This document shows, one piece after another, positions 1 to 8,552 of a stretch of 64,000 nt of DNA. How positions within the stretch are numbered: position 1 is the first letter of the stretch; each line of letters opens with the position of its first letter. The position numbers and the translations under genes are program-made. Below the pieces are notes generated by a model, which was given only the letters and a program-made list of their open reading frames with translations, did not search any database and was not told where the DNA came from. The stretch spans positions 787,501 through 851,500 of the forward strand of contig NZ_CP004388.1 in the NCBI RefSeq assembly GCF_000300235.2. Direction: 5' to 3'. Source of the stretch: Thalassospira xiamenensis M-5 = DSM 17429 (GTDB lineage: Bacteria > Pseudomonadota > Alphaproteobacteria > Rhodospirillales > Thalassospiraceae).

Positions 1-462
1 TTCAAGTGCACGCGCCAGCAGGTAATGGGAAACGGAAAGTTCAACCAGATTGACGTTTTGCCCCTTGATGGCGGCAAGGTCAGTTGCGTTTTTCAGGATG
101 ATGCCGTCATTGCCGTTGGAATAATCGCCAACAATCAGGGCGGTGGTATCAACGCCGCCACCGGCCGGGATCGAAAGCGCGTCCATATTGGTCATTGAGC
201 AGCCGTCATATTCGCCGACGGTATATTGGTTGATCGATTCAACGTAATCGTTGATCTGCACGATATCGACCGAGATGTCGTATTTGTCGGCCCATTTTTT
301 CATGATGCCGCTATCTTGCAGATACCCCCACGGCATCCAGCCAACATAGATCGACCAGCAGACTTTGAAATCGGACTTTTGTTCGGCGTGGGCGGGTAGG
401 GAAGCCAAAGAGGCAGAAAGGACGGCGGCAAACGAAAGTGTTTTGAAAAACGTCTTTAACAT
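1..462 (-). CDS. ABC transporter periplasmic substrate-binding protein (guanidine/urea type), 3' part outside window
   Basis: This is the N-terminal 154 residues of a NitT/TauT-like periplasmic binding protein; the rest lies left of base 1. The start is ATG at 462-460 with AGGAG about 8 bases upstream. It begins with a Sec signal peptide (MLKTFFKTLSFAAVLSASLA, cleavage near AHA-EQ), then KVCWSIYVGWMPWGY and GIMKKWADKYDI, which I recall as typical of the binding protein annotated as urea carboxylase-associated. Family knowledge: these transporters occur with urea/guanidine carboxylase genes under guanidine riboswitches and are now thought to import guanidine. The riboswitch in its own leader supports guanidine as ligand. 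Permease and ATPase genes should lie outside the window. Confidence 0.85.
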   Translation of the reverse strand, partial: MLKTFFKTLSFAAVLSASLASLPAHAEQKSDFKVCWSIYVGWMPWGYLQDSGIMKKWADKYDISVDIVQINDYVESINQYTVGEYDGCSMTNMDALSIPAGGGVDTTALIVGDYSNGNDGIILKNATDLAAIKGQNVNLVELSVSHYLLARALE

Positions 463-577
463 GTGTGCGCTCCTGCTTGTTTTGCGGATCACTTCGGATC
501 AGTCAATTCAAGAAAGGCTCTTGCACACAAACCGGGAGAAGGCTTGTGCGCGACAAACCTGTGCAGTTGTCTCCCGG
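462..577 (-). promoter_or_regulatory. Predicted translational expression platform of the guanidine riboswitch
   Basis: Three mutually exclusive pairings can be drawn on the minus strand. (1) CCGGGAGA, part of the aptamer core (577-570), can pair with TCTCCCGG (539-532). (2) GCGCACAA (551-544) can pair with TTGTGTGC (530-523), one G-U, which traps TCTCCCGG in the loop. (3) TGTGTGC (529-523) can pair with GCACACA (468-462), lying between the Shine-Dalgarno AGGAG and the A of the start codon. Ligand binding should favour (2) and free the ribosome site; without ligand (1) breaks (2) and allows (3). No U-tract follows, so translational control is more likely than termination. The mechanism is inferred. 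Confidence 0.55.
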
Positions 578-677
578 GATTTTGGCCCGCCGTGTCACCA
601 GCCTGTGAAACTCTGGCTGGCTTGCGCCTCTTGGACCAGCATTCCTTTCGGAACCGGAACCCTAGGCGCGCTGCACA
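560..677 (-). ncRNA. Guanidine-I riboswitch aptamer (ykkC family)
   Basis: On the minus strand, the leader of the binding-protein gene carries the hallmark blocks of the guanidine-I class in order: CTAGGGTTCCG near 665-655, TGGTCCAAGAG at 638-628, ACACGGCGGG at 595-586, then AAAATCCCGGGAGA ending at 570. The whole is closed by a perfect 7-bp P1 stem, TGTGCAG (677-671) with CTGCACA (566-560). The class is recognised from these motifs, not from a covariance-model search. It senses free guanidinium and normally switches on export, degradation or uptake genes, which fits the gene that follows. Confidence 0.93.
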
Positions 678-974
678 CTCAAACAGAAGCAATGCATATG
701 CCAGTCACCTGAAATACGTCTTTGGATGTTGGTAATGCTATGGAAATAAAGGATAATACTAATGTTAGTGACGCTGCCTGTTGCGCGAAATGAATATATG
801 CAGCGCACAAATTTTGATTAAAAAATGACCATAAAAATAAATATGATCAAAAATAATGCATCTTCCGTGCGTGTAATGTGTGCTGGCATCGTGCATTGGC
901 TTTTGGTAAAGAAGCGCCAATATTGACGGGCATGCCCGCACTTTACCCCATGCAAAGACCGGAGAATTCAAGCG

Positions 975-1766
975 ATGAGCGACGTCGCAGACGCGGCTAT
1001 GCCGGATGGCGCAAGACCCGAAACCGGCGGTATCGCCAATCCGCCTGTCATCATCCTGATCGAACCGCAGCTTGGTGACAATATCGGCAAGGCGGCGCGC
1101 GCCATGCTCAATTGCGGTTTGGTTGATTTGCGCCTTGTGCGACCGCGTGATGGCTGGCCCAATGAGCGGGCAACCGCGAATGCGTCGGGGGCTGATATTG
1201 TCATCGACAATACCAAGGTGTTCGAGCGCGAAGAAGATGCGCTCGCGGATCTGAACCGGGTTTATGTGACGACCGCGCGGGCGCGCGACGCGATCAAGCC
1301 GGTTTTTACCCCAAAGGGACTGGCACCTGAAATGCGCGCCAATGTCGCGCAGGGGGAAAAGGTCGGCGTGATGTTCGGGCCGGAACGCACCGGTGTGCGC
1401 AACGAACATATTTCGATGGCCGATGCGGTCGTGACAGTGCCGCTGAACCCGGGCTTCACATCGCTTAACCTTGCGCAGGCTGTGCTGCTGATCGGGTATG
1501 AATGGTGGCAGGCCGGTGTCGATGTGCCCGATTACCAGATGATGATGAACGATACCTTCCCGGCAACCCGGGACGAGTTGGATCGTTTGTTCGAACATCT
1601 CGAGGCGGAACTGGATAATTCCGGTTTCTTCCGGGTCGAGGCAAAACGCCCGAATATGGCACGCAATATCCGCAATATTTTCAACCGCGCTAACCTGACC
1701 CACCAGGAAGTTCAGACACTTCGCGGCATGATCGTCGCGATGCGGGGCGGTAAGCACAAGCCATAG
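975..1766 (+). CDS. trmJ: tRNA (cytidine/uridine-2'-O-)-methyltransferase TrmJ-type, SpoU/TrmH superfamily
   Basis: A 263-residue SPOUT methyltransferase. Residues 25-180 hold the fold: IILIEPQLGDNIGKAARAM (motif 1, with the conserved N and R of the SpoU class), VGVMFGPERTGVRNEHI (motif 2, with the GPExxG loop) and VPLNPGFTSLNLAQAV (motif 3, the knotted SAM site). A C-terminal helical region follows, as in TrmJ, which 2'-O-methylates position 32 of tRNAs. The start at 975 has GGAG 11 bases upstream. It stands alone: the left neighbour is divergent and a strong terminator follows. The length (about 250 usual) and motifs fit TrmJ better than TrmH or TrmL. Confidence 0.88.
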   Translation: MSDVADAAMPDGARPETGGIANPPVIILIEPQLGDNIGKAARAMLNCGLVDLRLVRPRDGWPNERATANASGADIVIDNTKVFEREEDALADLNRVYVTTARARDAIKPVFTPKGLAPEMRANVAQGEKVGVMFGPERTGVRNEHISMADAVVTVPLNPGFTSLNLAQAVLLIGYEWWQAGVDVPDYQMMMNDTFPATRDELDRLFEHLEAELDNSGFFRVEAKRPNMARNIRNIFNRANLTHQEVQTLRGMIVAMRGGKHKP

Positions 1767-1798
1767 CTGCATGTCTGCTTCTGTGCAGATTGGTACAC

Positions 1799-1830
1799 AA
1801 CACCCGCCGATTTTGGCGGGTGTTGTTGTT
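1799..1830 (+). terminator. Rho-independent terminator after trmJ
   Basis: AACACCCGCC (1799-1808), six-base loop, GGCGGGTGTT (1815-1824), then TGTTGTTTGG: a 10-bp stem with a moderately T-rich tail. Confidence 0.8.
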
Positions 1831-1899
1831 TGGGGTGCTTTCAGTATTCGGTCGACAGCTTGGTGCTGCCCCGTGAGTCATGACCGGCTTTATGTGAAT

Positions 1900-1950
1900 T
1901 TTTTTAGACAAATGTAATAATGTAAGGCGATTTGTAATTGTAGTTACAAA
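1900..1950 (+). promoter_or_regulatory. Putative promoter/operator of the chemoreceptor gene
   Basis: An AT-rich stretch contains TTTTTTAGAC-AAAT-GTAATAATG (TAGAC at 1905-1909), which resembles the distal box of the flagellin genes (TAGAC-N4-GTATA). It is followed by a dyad, TTTGTAA (1931-1937), N6, TTACAAA (1944-1950), that looks like an operator. Both lie 130-176 bp upstream of the start at 2081. No regulator is identified. Confidence 0.35.
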
Positions 1951-2080
1951 ATTATCCGTGACATCGCCTGTTTTCCCGACCTATCCTTGAGTCTGGGGTT
2001 CATAACACAATCTTATAAGAGATGGGTCACCCGGACGGGGGTTCAGAGGTTTCTCAAATGTTTGAGCATTGGGGTGGGGT

Positions 2081-4180
2081 ATGAAGGGATTTCTAAATCT
2101 TTCGGTCAAGGTTCAGCTGCTGATTTCGATGGCGGCACTTGCGTTTTCTGCGGTTGCGGTGGTTTTGCTGGTTACGCAATCTTCGTCATTCGATGCCATT
2201 CACAAGGTATCGGTCGAACAGGCGCGCGAACAGGCTTATCGATATGCCAATTCGGTTTCGGAGGAATTGAATATTCCGGCGGAAGCCGTTCGTTCGACAG
2301 CCTCGGCGCTAAAAGGCATGGTTGCGGCAGGTAAGCCTGACCGCGAAGTTGCCGGTGAAATCATTTCCGAATTACTGCGTCAGCATCCCGGGATTGTCGG
2401 CAGTGGAACGGTGTGGGAACCGAACGCCTTTGACGGTGCCGATAGCAGCAACGCCAATGTGGCAGGCAGCGATGATGCCGGTCGGTTTGTGCCCTATTTC
2501 TATCGTGATGCATCGGGCAAGATCGCGTTTGAGCCGCTGATCGGGTTTGAAACGCCGGGGGATGGCGATTGGTGGTTGGTTCCCCGTGACGAACGACGTG
2601 AAACCATTGTCGAACCTTATGTCTATCCCGTGAACAATGTCGACGTGTTAATGACAACCATCAGTGCGCCGGTATTTGAGGGGGAACCGGGCAGTAAGGT
2701 GATTGGCGGCGTAACCGTCGATCTGGCGCTTGAAACGCTGCAGGGCATTATCGACCAGATTGCCTTGCCCGAGAGTGGTATGGCTACCCTGATTTCAGAA
2801 GGGGGCTATGTTGTCGCACACAGTGCCAAGGATCGGGTTGGGCAGAATATCAGCGATATTGATCCGGCACTGGCACCGGTCCTGGAAAGTATTGGCAAAG
2901 GTGAGGCTTTTGGCCGTGAAATGAAGCTCGGTGCCGATAGTGCGTCTTACTATGTGACCTTTACACCGATATCGATTGGCAAAACGGGTACGAACTGGGC
3001 ATTGGGTACGGCGATCCCGATGAAAGCTATTCTGGCAGAGGCAAATAACCAGCTTTATATCGCCCTCGTCGTCGCGGCTGTTGCAGTTCTTGCGGTTGCG
3101 ATTATCGCCTTTTGGCTTGGCGGTGCGTTGGGGCGTCCGGTGTTGCGGATGACCGAACGGATGAATGCGCTGGCGCAGAATGATGTCGATGTCGAGATTC
3201 CCTATACTGATCGTTCGAACGAGTTTGGCCGCATGGCACAGGCCGTTGCGGTGTTTCGGGAAAATGCCGTGCGTGTTCGCAATGCCGAGGCCGAAAAACT
3301 TAAAGCCGATCATGTGGCCGAGGAAAGGCGCCGTGCCCAGTTGAACGAGCTTGCAGACTCGTTTGAAAGTTCTGTTGGAGGAGTGGTCGGCTCGGTGAGC
3401 AATGCTGCGGATCGTTTGTCGTCGTCTTCCGGGGTCATGAACCAGATCGCTGTTGACACGCGATCACAGGCCGCAGCGGTGAATGCAGCCGCCGAAGAAG
3501 CATCCAATAATGTACAGACTGTGGCTTCCGCGACCGAAGAGCTGTCTGCGTCTATCCGTGAAATTTCGTCGCAGGTTGCGCAATCAAACGAGATTGCGGG
3601 CAATGCCGTAGAAGAAGCCAACAGAACAAACCAGTTGATCGGTGGTCTTGCCGATGCGGCGGAAAAGATCGGCGATGTTGTAACCTTGATTCAGGATATT
3701 GCGTCGCAGACAAATCTTCTGGCGCTGAATGCGACAATCGAGGCTGCGCGTGCCGGGGATGCCGGCAAGGGCTTTGCGGTTGTTGCAAATGAGGTCAAGA
3801 ATCTTGCCAGTCAGACCGCGCGTGCAACAGACGATATTTCCGGTCAGATCGGCGGTATTCAGGGGGCAACCAGGGATGCGGTCGAGGCAATCGGCGGGAT
3901 CACTGAAACCATCGGTCGCATCAGCGAAATCGCATCGACGATTGCGGCCGCTGTTGAACAGCAGGGGGCGGCGACCGAAGAAATCGCGCGCAACGTCGGG
4001 CAGGCGGCACAGGGCACGACCGAGGTTACGTCAACGATCGGACAGGTGACGGCATCGACCGGCAAAGTTGGCGAATCTGCAAGTGATGTTGCAAGTGCTG
4101 CTGAGGAACTGACCGGGCAGGCTGCAAGCTTGCGTCAGCAGGTCGAGCAATTCCTGCGAGATATTCGGGCAGGCGTCTGA
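2081..4180 (+). CDS. Methyl-accepting chemotaxis protein with dCache sensor
   Basis: A 699-residue transmembrane chemoreceptor. Segments in order: TM1 at about 8-30; a periplasmic double-Cache-like region about 35-300 (residues such as [19 protein letters not shown] and [20 protein letters not shown] are typical of dCache_1); TM2 about 325-347 ([20 protein letters not shown]); HAMP about 348-400; then the cytoplasmic coiled-coil signalling domain. The hairpin tip [20 protein letters not shown], which binds CheA and CheW, is intact. It ends FLRDIRAGV, with no NWETF-type tether for CheR. ATG 2081 is preferred over an upstream in-frame TTG at 2069. It is monocistronic with its own terminator. 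Many dCache receptors bind amino acids or organic acids, but the ligand here is unknown. Confidence 0.93.
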   Translation: MKGFLNLSVKVQLLISMAALAFSAVAVVLLVTQSSSFDAIHKVSVEQAREQAYRYANSVSEELNIPAEAVRSTASALKGMVAAGKPDREVAGEIISELLRQHPGIVGSGTVWEPNAFDGADSSNANVAGSDDAGRFVPYFYRDASGKIAFEPLIGFETPGDGDWWLVPRDERRETIVEPYVYPVNNVDVLMTTISAPVFEGEPGSKVIGGVTVDLALETLQGIIDQIALPESGMATLISEGGYVVAHSAKDRVGQNISDIDPALAPVLESIGKGEAFGREMKLGADSASYYVTFTPISIGKTGTNWALGTAIPMKAILAEANNQLYIALVVAAVAVLAVAIIAFWLGGALGRPVLRMTERMNALAQNDVDVEIPYTDRSNEFGRMAQAVAVFRENAVRVRNAEAEKLKADHVAEERRRAQLNELADSFESSVGGVVGSVSNAADRLSSSSGVMNQIAVDTRSQAAAVNAAAEEASNNVQTVASATEELSASIREISSQVAQSNEIAGNAVEEANRTNQLIGGLADAAEKIGDVVTLIQDIASQTNLLALNATIEAARAGDAGKGFAVVANEVKNLASQTARATDDISGQIGGIQGATRDAVEAIGGITETIGRISEIASTIAAAVEQQGAATEEIARNVGQAAQGTTEVTSTIGQVTASTGKVGESASDVASAAEELTGQAASLRQQVEQFLRDIRAGV

Positions 4181-4214
4181 TTTTGCATTGAAAATCGGCT
4201 AAACGGTTATCAGG

Positions 4215-4251
4215 GGCATTCGGGTTGGGAAACCCGGATGCCTTTTCGTTT
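4215..4251 (+). terminator. Terminator after the chemoreceptor gene
   Basis: GGCATTCGGGTT (4215-4226), loop GGGA, AACCCGGATGCC (4231-4242), with one internal mismatch, then TTTTCGTTT. Confidence 0.85.
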
Positions 4252-4334
4252 GACTCTGCGGTCTTGATCTCTATATTGCGCCTCACTTCCGAGAAAGTGG
4301 GGCGAAACAGGTGTTTTCGTCCCCGTTCCTGTTT
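4250..4334 (+). promoter_or_regulatory. rpsD promoter and structured leader
   Basis: A sigma-70-like promoter, TTGACT (4250-4255), 16-bp spacer, TATATT (4272-4277), predicts transcription from about 4281-4286. Two adjacent hairpins follow: a 9-bp stem with one G-T pair, GCCTCACTT (4280-4288) with AAGTGGGGC (4295-4303), and a 7-bp stem, AAACAGG (4305-4311) with CCTGTTT (4328-4334). They lie 60-115 bases before rpsD. S4 represses its own mRNA in other bacteria, so this may be an S4 leader, but I recognise no known leader class. The predicted start falls inside the first stem, which weakens the case for that hairpin. Confidence 0.45.
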
Positions 4335-4396
4335 GGGTTAACCGAAACAAGAAACTATCGGGACAATAAAGTGATCTTAAAAAAGAGAGTTACAAA

Positions 4397-5014
4397 ATGT
4401 CGAAACGTATTGCTGCAAAGCATAAGATTGACCGCCGCCTTGGCGTGAACCTTTGGGGCCGTGCAAAATCGCCGCTGAACAAGCGCGAATATGCACCGGG
4501 CATGCACGGCGCGACCCGCCGTAAAAAGCCGACCGATTACGGCACCCAGCTGTTCGCCAAACAGCAGCTTAAAGGCTATTACGGTTCCATCTCCGAGAAA
4601 CAGTTCCTGCGTTACTACAAAGAAGCATCGCGTCGTCCGGGCGATACTTCCGAAACGCTGGTCGGTATTCTCGAGACCCGTCTCGATGCTGTTATCTACC
4701 GCATGAAATTCGTTCCGACCGTGTTCGCAGCGCGTCAGTTCGTTAACCACGGCCACATTCTTGTCAATGGCAAGAAAGTCACCATTCCTTCTTACCTCGT
4801 TAAAGAAGGCGACGTTGTTGAAGTCAAACCGGCTTCGCGCGAAATCCCGATGGTTATGGAAGCTGCCAACCTGAACGAACGCGACGTTCCGGAATATCTT
4901 GACGTTGACGCGAAGGCCTTCAAAGGCACCTTCGTTCGCGTTCCGAAATTCGCAGAAATCCCGTACCCGGTTCAGATGCAGCCGAACCTGGTCGTTGAAT
5001 TCTACTCGCGTTAA
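4397..5014 (+). CDS. rpsD: 30S ribosomal protein S4
   Basis: A 205-residue S4. It has the N-terminal segment [20 protein letters not shown] and the S4 RNA-binding domain around 95-155 ([35 protein letters not shown]), and it ends VVEFYSR. S4 nucleates assembly of the 30S body on 16S rRNA. The length is normal for alphaproteobacteria. It is a single-gene unit, as usual in this class, with its own promoter, structured leader and a strong terminator. GAGAG lies upstream of the ATG. Confidence 0.99.
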   Translation: MSKRIAAKHKIDRRLGVNLWGRAKSPLNKREYAPGMHGATRRKKPTDYGTQLFAKQQLKGYYGSISEKQFLRYYKEASRRPGDTSETLVGILETRLDAVIYRMKFVPTVFAARQFVNHGHILVNGKKVTIPSYLVKEGDVVEVKPASREIPMVMEAANLNERDVPEYLDVDAKAFKGTFVRVPKFAEIPYPVQMQPNLVVEFYSR

Positions 5015-5043
5015 TTCTTATCGGATTTCGCGAAGACGAACAC

Positions 5044-5079
5044 AAAACGCCCGCTGGAAACAGCGGGCGTTTTTGTTTT
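5044..5079 (+). terminator. Terminator after rpsD
   Basis: AAAACGCCCGCTG (5044-5056), GAAA tetraloop, CAGCGGGCGTTTT (5061-5073), then TGTTTTG: a perfect 13-bp stem. Confidence 0.95.
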
Positions 5080-5214
5080 GCTGATGCGTTATCTGAGCAG
5101 GTGTTGGTTTACTTCAAGTTGCATTCTACTCTTGAGGGCGGGTTGACACCTTTGCCTGCTTCCTGAATGCTGATCTGTGCTCTTTATGTATATTTTCAGG
5201 TTGAGGATGAAGTC

Positions 5215-5625
5215 ATGAAGATGTTGAAAATGGCAGCGATTGTTGGGCTGTCTGTGCTTGGGTTAACTGGCTGCCAAACAACAAAAGAGGCTGCAAATAT
5301 GGTTGCTTTGGATGTGTCATTCGATTGGCATGGAACTTCCGCCTGCTCCACCAAGCCGCCTGCGTTTGTCATTTCAAACATTCCTGCTGATACAGCATCA
5401 CTCCGCTTTAAAATGGTTGATCTGGACGTTCCAACCTACAATCACGGAGGAGGGACGATCGATTATTCTGGTTCCAGTAAAATTCCTGCAGGTGCCTTTT
5501 CCTATAAAGGACCGTGTCCCCCGAGCGGATCGCATGACTACCGCTTTACCGTCACGGCTTTGAATGCCGATGGCAGCATGATTTTGGGTAAAGGCGAAGA
5601 AACCCAGGCATTTCCACCCAAGTAA
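5215..5625 (+). CDS. Small lipoprotein, PEBP/YbhB-like
   Basis: A 136-residue predicted lipoprotein. The signal peptide MKMLKMAAIVGLSVLGLTGC has lipobox LTGC with Cys20, so it should be lipidated and anchored. The mature part has YKGPCPPSGSHDYRFTVTAL near the C-terminus, resembling the ligand-site region of phosphatidylethanolamine-binding (YbhB/YbcL) proteins, and RFKMVDLDVP earlier, where that family has a DPD-like motif. It is shorter than usual YbhB proteins (about 160-180 residues), so homology is tentative. ATG 5215 has TTGAGGATG upstream and gives a clean signal peptide; an in-frame ATG at 5167 would add an unlikely 16-residue extension. Function unknown. Confidence 0.7.
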   Translation: MKMLKMAAIVGLSVLGLTGCQTTKEAANMVALDVSFDWHGTSACSTKPPAFVISNIPADTASLRFKMVDLDVPTYNHGGGTIDYSGSSKIPAGAFSYKGPCPPSGSHDYRFTVTALNADGSMILGKGEETQAFPPK

Positions 5626-5664
5626 GCCAAATTGTCTTACTTTGGGCATCAAGCTCTGTAATCT

Positions 5665-5700
5665 CGAACTTCCGAGCCATTCGGTTCGGAAGTTCGTTTT
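5665..5700 (+). terminator. Terminator after the lipoprotein gene
   Basis: CGAACTTCCGA (5665-5675), a ten-base loop and TCGGAAGTTCG (5686-5696), followed by TTTT. It lies between convergent genes; a T-run exists only for the plus strand. Confidence 0.8.
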
Positions 5701-5709
5701 GGGAATGGA

Positions 5710-7914
5710 TCAAGCATACGGCTTGTTAACCTGTTCGGATGCCTGCTGGGCAGCGGCGGCAATCGCTTCTTTCTTCTGTTCCGGTGTGGCGTCGTCGGGC
5801 ACATCGACCTTCACATTGCGCGATGCCATGTGGATGCCGTTTTCCTTGAACATCGCCAGAACGCTTTGATAGACGGTTTTGCGGATGGTGAATTGTTCGC
5901 CGGGCTTGGCGGTATATTTAAGCCCGATCACCATGTTGAATTCTTCCATCCGGCGCACGCCCTGAGATTTCAGCGGTTCGATAAAGCTGTCACCGATCAG
6001 CGGATCTTCAAGCAGTTCGGCAGAAAGCTTTTTGACCAGCTTCTTGATCTTGTTGACGTCGGTTTCAAACGGCACACGGAATTCAAGTTTGACGATCACC
6101 CAGTCGCGGCTGTGATTGATGATCGATTTGATTGCGCCAAAGGGCACGGTTTGCAGGGGGCCACGATGATGGCGCAACTGCATCGACCGGATCGAGATAT
6201 TTTCAACCCGTCCGCGCAGATTATCGACTTCGATATATTCGCCAAGCCGGAAGGCATCATCAAGCAGGAAGAAAACCCCTGCGACAACGTCGCGTACGAG
6301 CGCCTGACTGCCAAAGCCGATGGCAAGGCCAACAACGCCAGCACCGGCAATCAGCGGGCCGATATCAACCCCAAGGGCGGACAATGTCACCATCACCACC
6401 ATAATGACGATGACGGTCAGCGCGAAGTTTTTCAAAAGCGGTAACAGGGTTTCAATCCGCGATAACCCGGTGCCGCCCCCTTCGCCGTCGCTATGTCCGC
6501 CGCCCGCGCCGCTTTGGCTCATGCGCTCGTCAAGGAACGCCTTGATCAGGGACCAGACCAGATCGGCGATCAGCAGGATCATGATGATCTCGGTCGAGGC
6601 ATCAAGCGCTCGCGCGATGATCCCGGCATCTTCGGCAAGCGCAAGTCGATCAAATCCCCAGATACGCCAGAAACTGGCAAGAACAAAGACGATGGCCAGA
6701 AGCCGCACACCGCGTTTCAGAACCGGGGTAAAGACCGGAAGGTCCGGCTGAACAGGTTTGAATTCTTCCCCGGCTTCAATTGTCGCTGCTTCGGCGCGGG
6801 CATTGATGGCATCTGCTTTGGCCTCGGCCATTCTGGATTTTTTGCGATGCTGGCTTTCGATGATGTTGCGGAAAATTACATCAAACAGGCAGGCAATGCC
6901 AATCGCCAGCAGGCACTTCATGAAACGGTCTGCCGCCAGAATGGTCGTCGCGCCGAGTGCCATCAGATAGGCGCAAACAATGACGGGCCATAAGCGGGAA
7001 AGCGATACGGGCAGGGCAATCTTTTCAACTGCGCCCGTGAGCCGGTGAGTAGCGAAATAACGCGTCAGCGAAACCGTCGCGATGCAAAACGCCAGAACAC
7101 TGATCACGACCGCGATATCAAAAAGAATGATGTCGCTATGGACCATTGCCGGTGACTGCCGGAAAACCCCGGCCAGTGCAAAGGCAAATAATGACACGCC
7201 GCTTGCGATGGTGATGGTACGTGCCAGTGTCGCTGCGGTCTGCGGATCGACATCGATCATCCGAAGGCCTTCAGCCTGCGGCGCAAACAGGAATTGCAGC
7301 ACGATCATGACAAGACGCAGAACAAAGAACGCGGCGAGCATCGACAGAAGCGCTCCCTTCATCAGGGGCGGCCAGTCAAAAATCATGAAGGCACCGATTG
7401 AGCCGATGGCAAAGACCGTCAAAGACAGTAGCGACAGGACGGATAAAAGCGCCATCTGACGCAGCCGGTCGAAGAAGCGGGTAGGGTGTTGTGCTTCAAG
7501 ATAACTACAGAGCGGGGCAGCAGCCCGGCGATACAGAAATTCGACGATCAATCCTGTACCAACAAAAATCACGGTGAACAGGGCAAGGCGCATCAGCCCT
7601 CTACGGCCGATATCTGATGACAGAAAATCGCCGGTTTGTGCCATTTCATCGGGAAAGGTTTCAAGGCCGGTAATCGTATCTGCAATCTGTTCGCGGGTGC
7701 GTGCCACCCCGGCATCAAGGAAGTCGTAATAGCTGAAGGTCGTTTCAGCCGTATCGGACAAGGCATCATCGGACGGATCGGTTGTTTCCGTGGTCTGTTC
7801 TTCGTTTTGAGCGGCCATTGTAGCCAAGGCAGGCTGTGCATGTGCCCAGTCTGGCATGTCCGCCACAAGCAGCCAGAGGCCGAAACACATCAGGATTTTT
7901 GTTGTGATTTTCAT
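5710..7914 (-). CDS. Large MscS-family mechanosensitive channel
   Basis: A 734-residue inner-membrane channel. The signal peptide MKITTKILMCFGLWLLVADM...AHA is followed by a periplasmic segment of about 80 residues, then about ten hydrophobic segments. The MscS core is near residues 500-680: the pore helix AGAGVVGLAIGFGSQALVRD, the beta domain GEYIEVDNLRGRVENISIRSMQLR, and the C-terminal cage domain. The extra N-terminal helices and periplasmic region make it like the large paralogues (YbdG, YnaI or MscK type) rather than 286-residue MscS. It releases solutes on hypo-osmotic shock. ATG 7914 is chosen because it gives the signal peptide; a further-upstream frame start at 7962 does not. Confidence 0.9.
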   Translation of the reverse strand: MKITTKILMCFGLWLLVADMPDWAHAQPALATMAAQNEEQTTETTDPSDDALSDTAETTFSYYDFLDAGVARTREQIADTITGLETFPDEMAQTGDFLSSDIGRRGLMRLALFTVIFVGTGLIVEFLYRRAAAPLCSYLEAQHPTRFFDRLRQMALLSVLSLLSLTVFAIGSIGAFMIFDWPPLMKGALLSMLAAFFVLRLVMIVLQFLFAPQAEGLRMIDVDPQTAATLARTITIASGVSLFAFALAGVFRQSPAMVHSDIILFDIAVVISVLAFCIATVSLTRYFATHRLTGAVEKIALPVSLSRLWPVIVCAYLMALGATTILAADRFMKCLLAIGIACLFDVIFRNIIESQHRKKSRMAEAKADAINARAEAATIEAGEEFKPVQPDLPVFTPVLKRGVRLLAIVFVLASFWRIWGFDRLALAEDAGIIARALDASTEIIMILLIADLVWSLIKAFLDERMSQSGAGGGHSDGEGGGTGLSRIETLLPLLKNFALTVIVIMVVMVTLSALGVDIGPLIAGAGVVGLAIGFGSQALVRDVVAGVFFLLDDAFRLGEYIEVDNLRGRVENISIRSMQLRHHRGPLQTVPFGAIKSIINHSRDWVIVKLEFRVPFETDVNKIKKLVKKLSAELLEDPLIGDSFIEPLKSQGVRRMEEFNMVIGLKYTAKPGEQFTIRKTVYQSVLAMFKENGIHMASRNVKVDVPDDATPEQKKEAIAAAAQQASEQVNKPYA

Positions 7915-8038
7915 AATGTCCCGCCCAACGTCCTGTTCGTAAAAACGAATTCCTTTTGGCAAGATGATACAGCCAAACAGGGGTATTAAGGAATGGTTTT
8001 ACAGCATCGGCCCATATGCACGCAGGGCTTGGGGCAAT

Positions 8039-8075
8039 AAAAAACGCGCCGGGCATCTGCGCGGCGCGTTTTAAA
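8039..8075 (-). terminator. Terminator after grxD
   Basis: AAAACGCGCCG and CGGCGCGTTTT form an 11-bp stem (8041-8051 with 8062-8072). On the minus strand it ends in TTTTATT, about 45 bp after the grxD stop. Symmetry suggests it works in both directions. Confidence 0.85.
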
Positions 8076-8119
8076 TCATCGGGTGTCAGACCGGTTCGGG
8101 TCTGCGCCATCCGCCTTGA

Positions 8120-8455
8120 TCAGGCAGCGACAGCAACGCCCTTGTCTTTGAGGTGCTGGGCCAGTTCGCCCGAGGCATACATTTCACGAACGATGTCGCA
8201 ACCGCCAACGAATTCGCCTTTGACGTAAAGCTGCGGAATGGTCGGCCAGTTCGAGAAGTCCTTGATGCCCTGACGGATTGCCGGGTCGACCAGAACGTTG
8301 ATGTCCTTGAACGGCGCGCCGAGCTCGGCAAGGACCTGAACGACGGCGGCCGAGAAACCGCATTGCGGGAACATCGAGGTGCCCTTCATGAACAGAACGA
8401 CGTCGTTATCGTTGATGTCTTTCTGGATGCGATCAAAAACCGGATTGTCGGTCAT
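8120..8455 (-). CDS. grxD: Monothiol CGFS glutaredoxin
   Basis: 111 residues with the CGFS active site ([19 protein letters not shown], residues about 22-40), [20 protein letters not shown] with the cis-Pro and the GG glutathione-binding motif, and the usual length for Grx4/GrxD. It binds a [2Fe-2S] cluster through Cys and glutathione and delivers it in Fe-S trafficking, commonly as a heterodimer with BolA proteins. bolA lies 1.2 kb away on the same strand, separated by rarD, which supports that partnership. ATG 8455 is chosen because the longer frame upstream shows no family similarity. Confidence 0.96.
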   Translation of the reverse strand: MTDNPVFDRIQKDINDNDVVLFMKGTSMFPQCGFSAAVVQVLAELGAPFKDINVLVDPAIRQGIKDFSNWPTIPQLYVKGEFVGGCDIVREMYASGELAQHLKDKGVAVAA

Positions 8456-8552
8456 GTTGGTTGTCCTTGGCTGCAAAGGCGGCGATCTCTCTGCCGCGAT
8501 ATTTCGGGTTATGGTTTTATGGCCGAAGATATGGCTGGAAGGGGCGGTTCTG

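Noticed and set aside
765-1772. 335-residue open frame on the minus strand opposite trmJ
   Set aside because: It is the antisense shadow of trmJ; the sequence is His/Arg-rich without domain or ribosome site, and trmJ has clear family motifs.
5167-5214. Longer start for the small lipoprotein
   Set aside because: It would place 16 residues before a perfect lipoprotein signal peptide; the ATG at 5215 has a suitable ribosome site.
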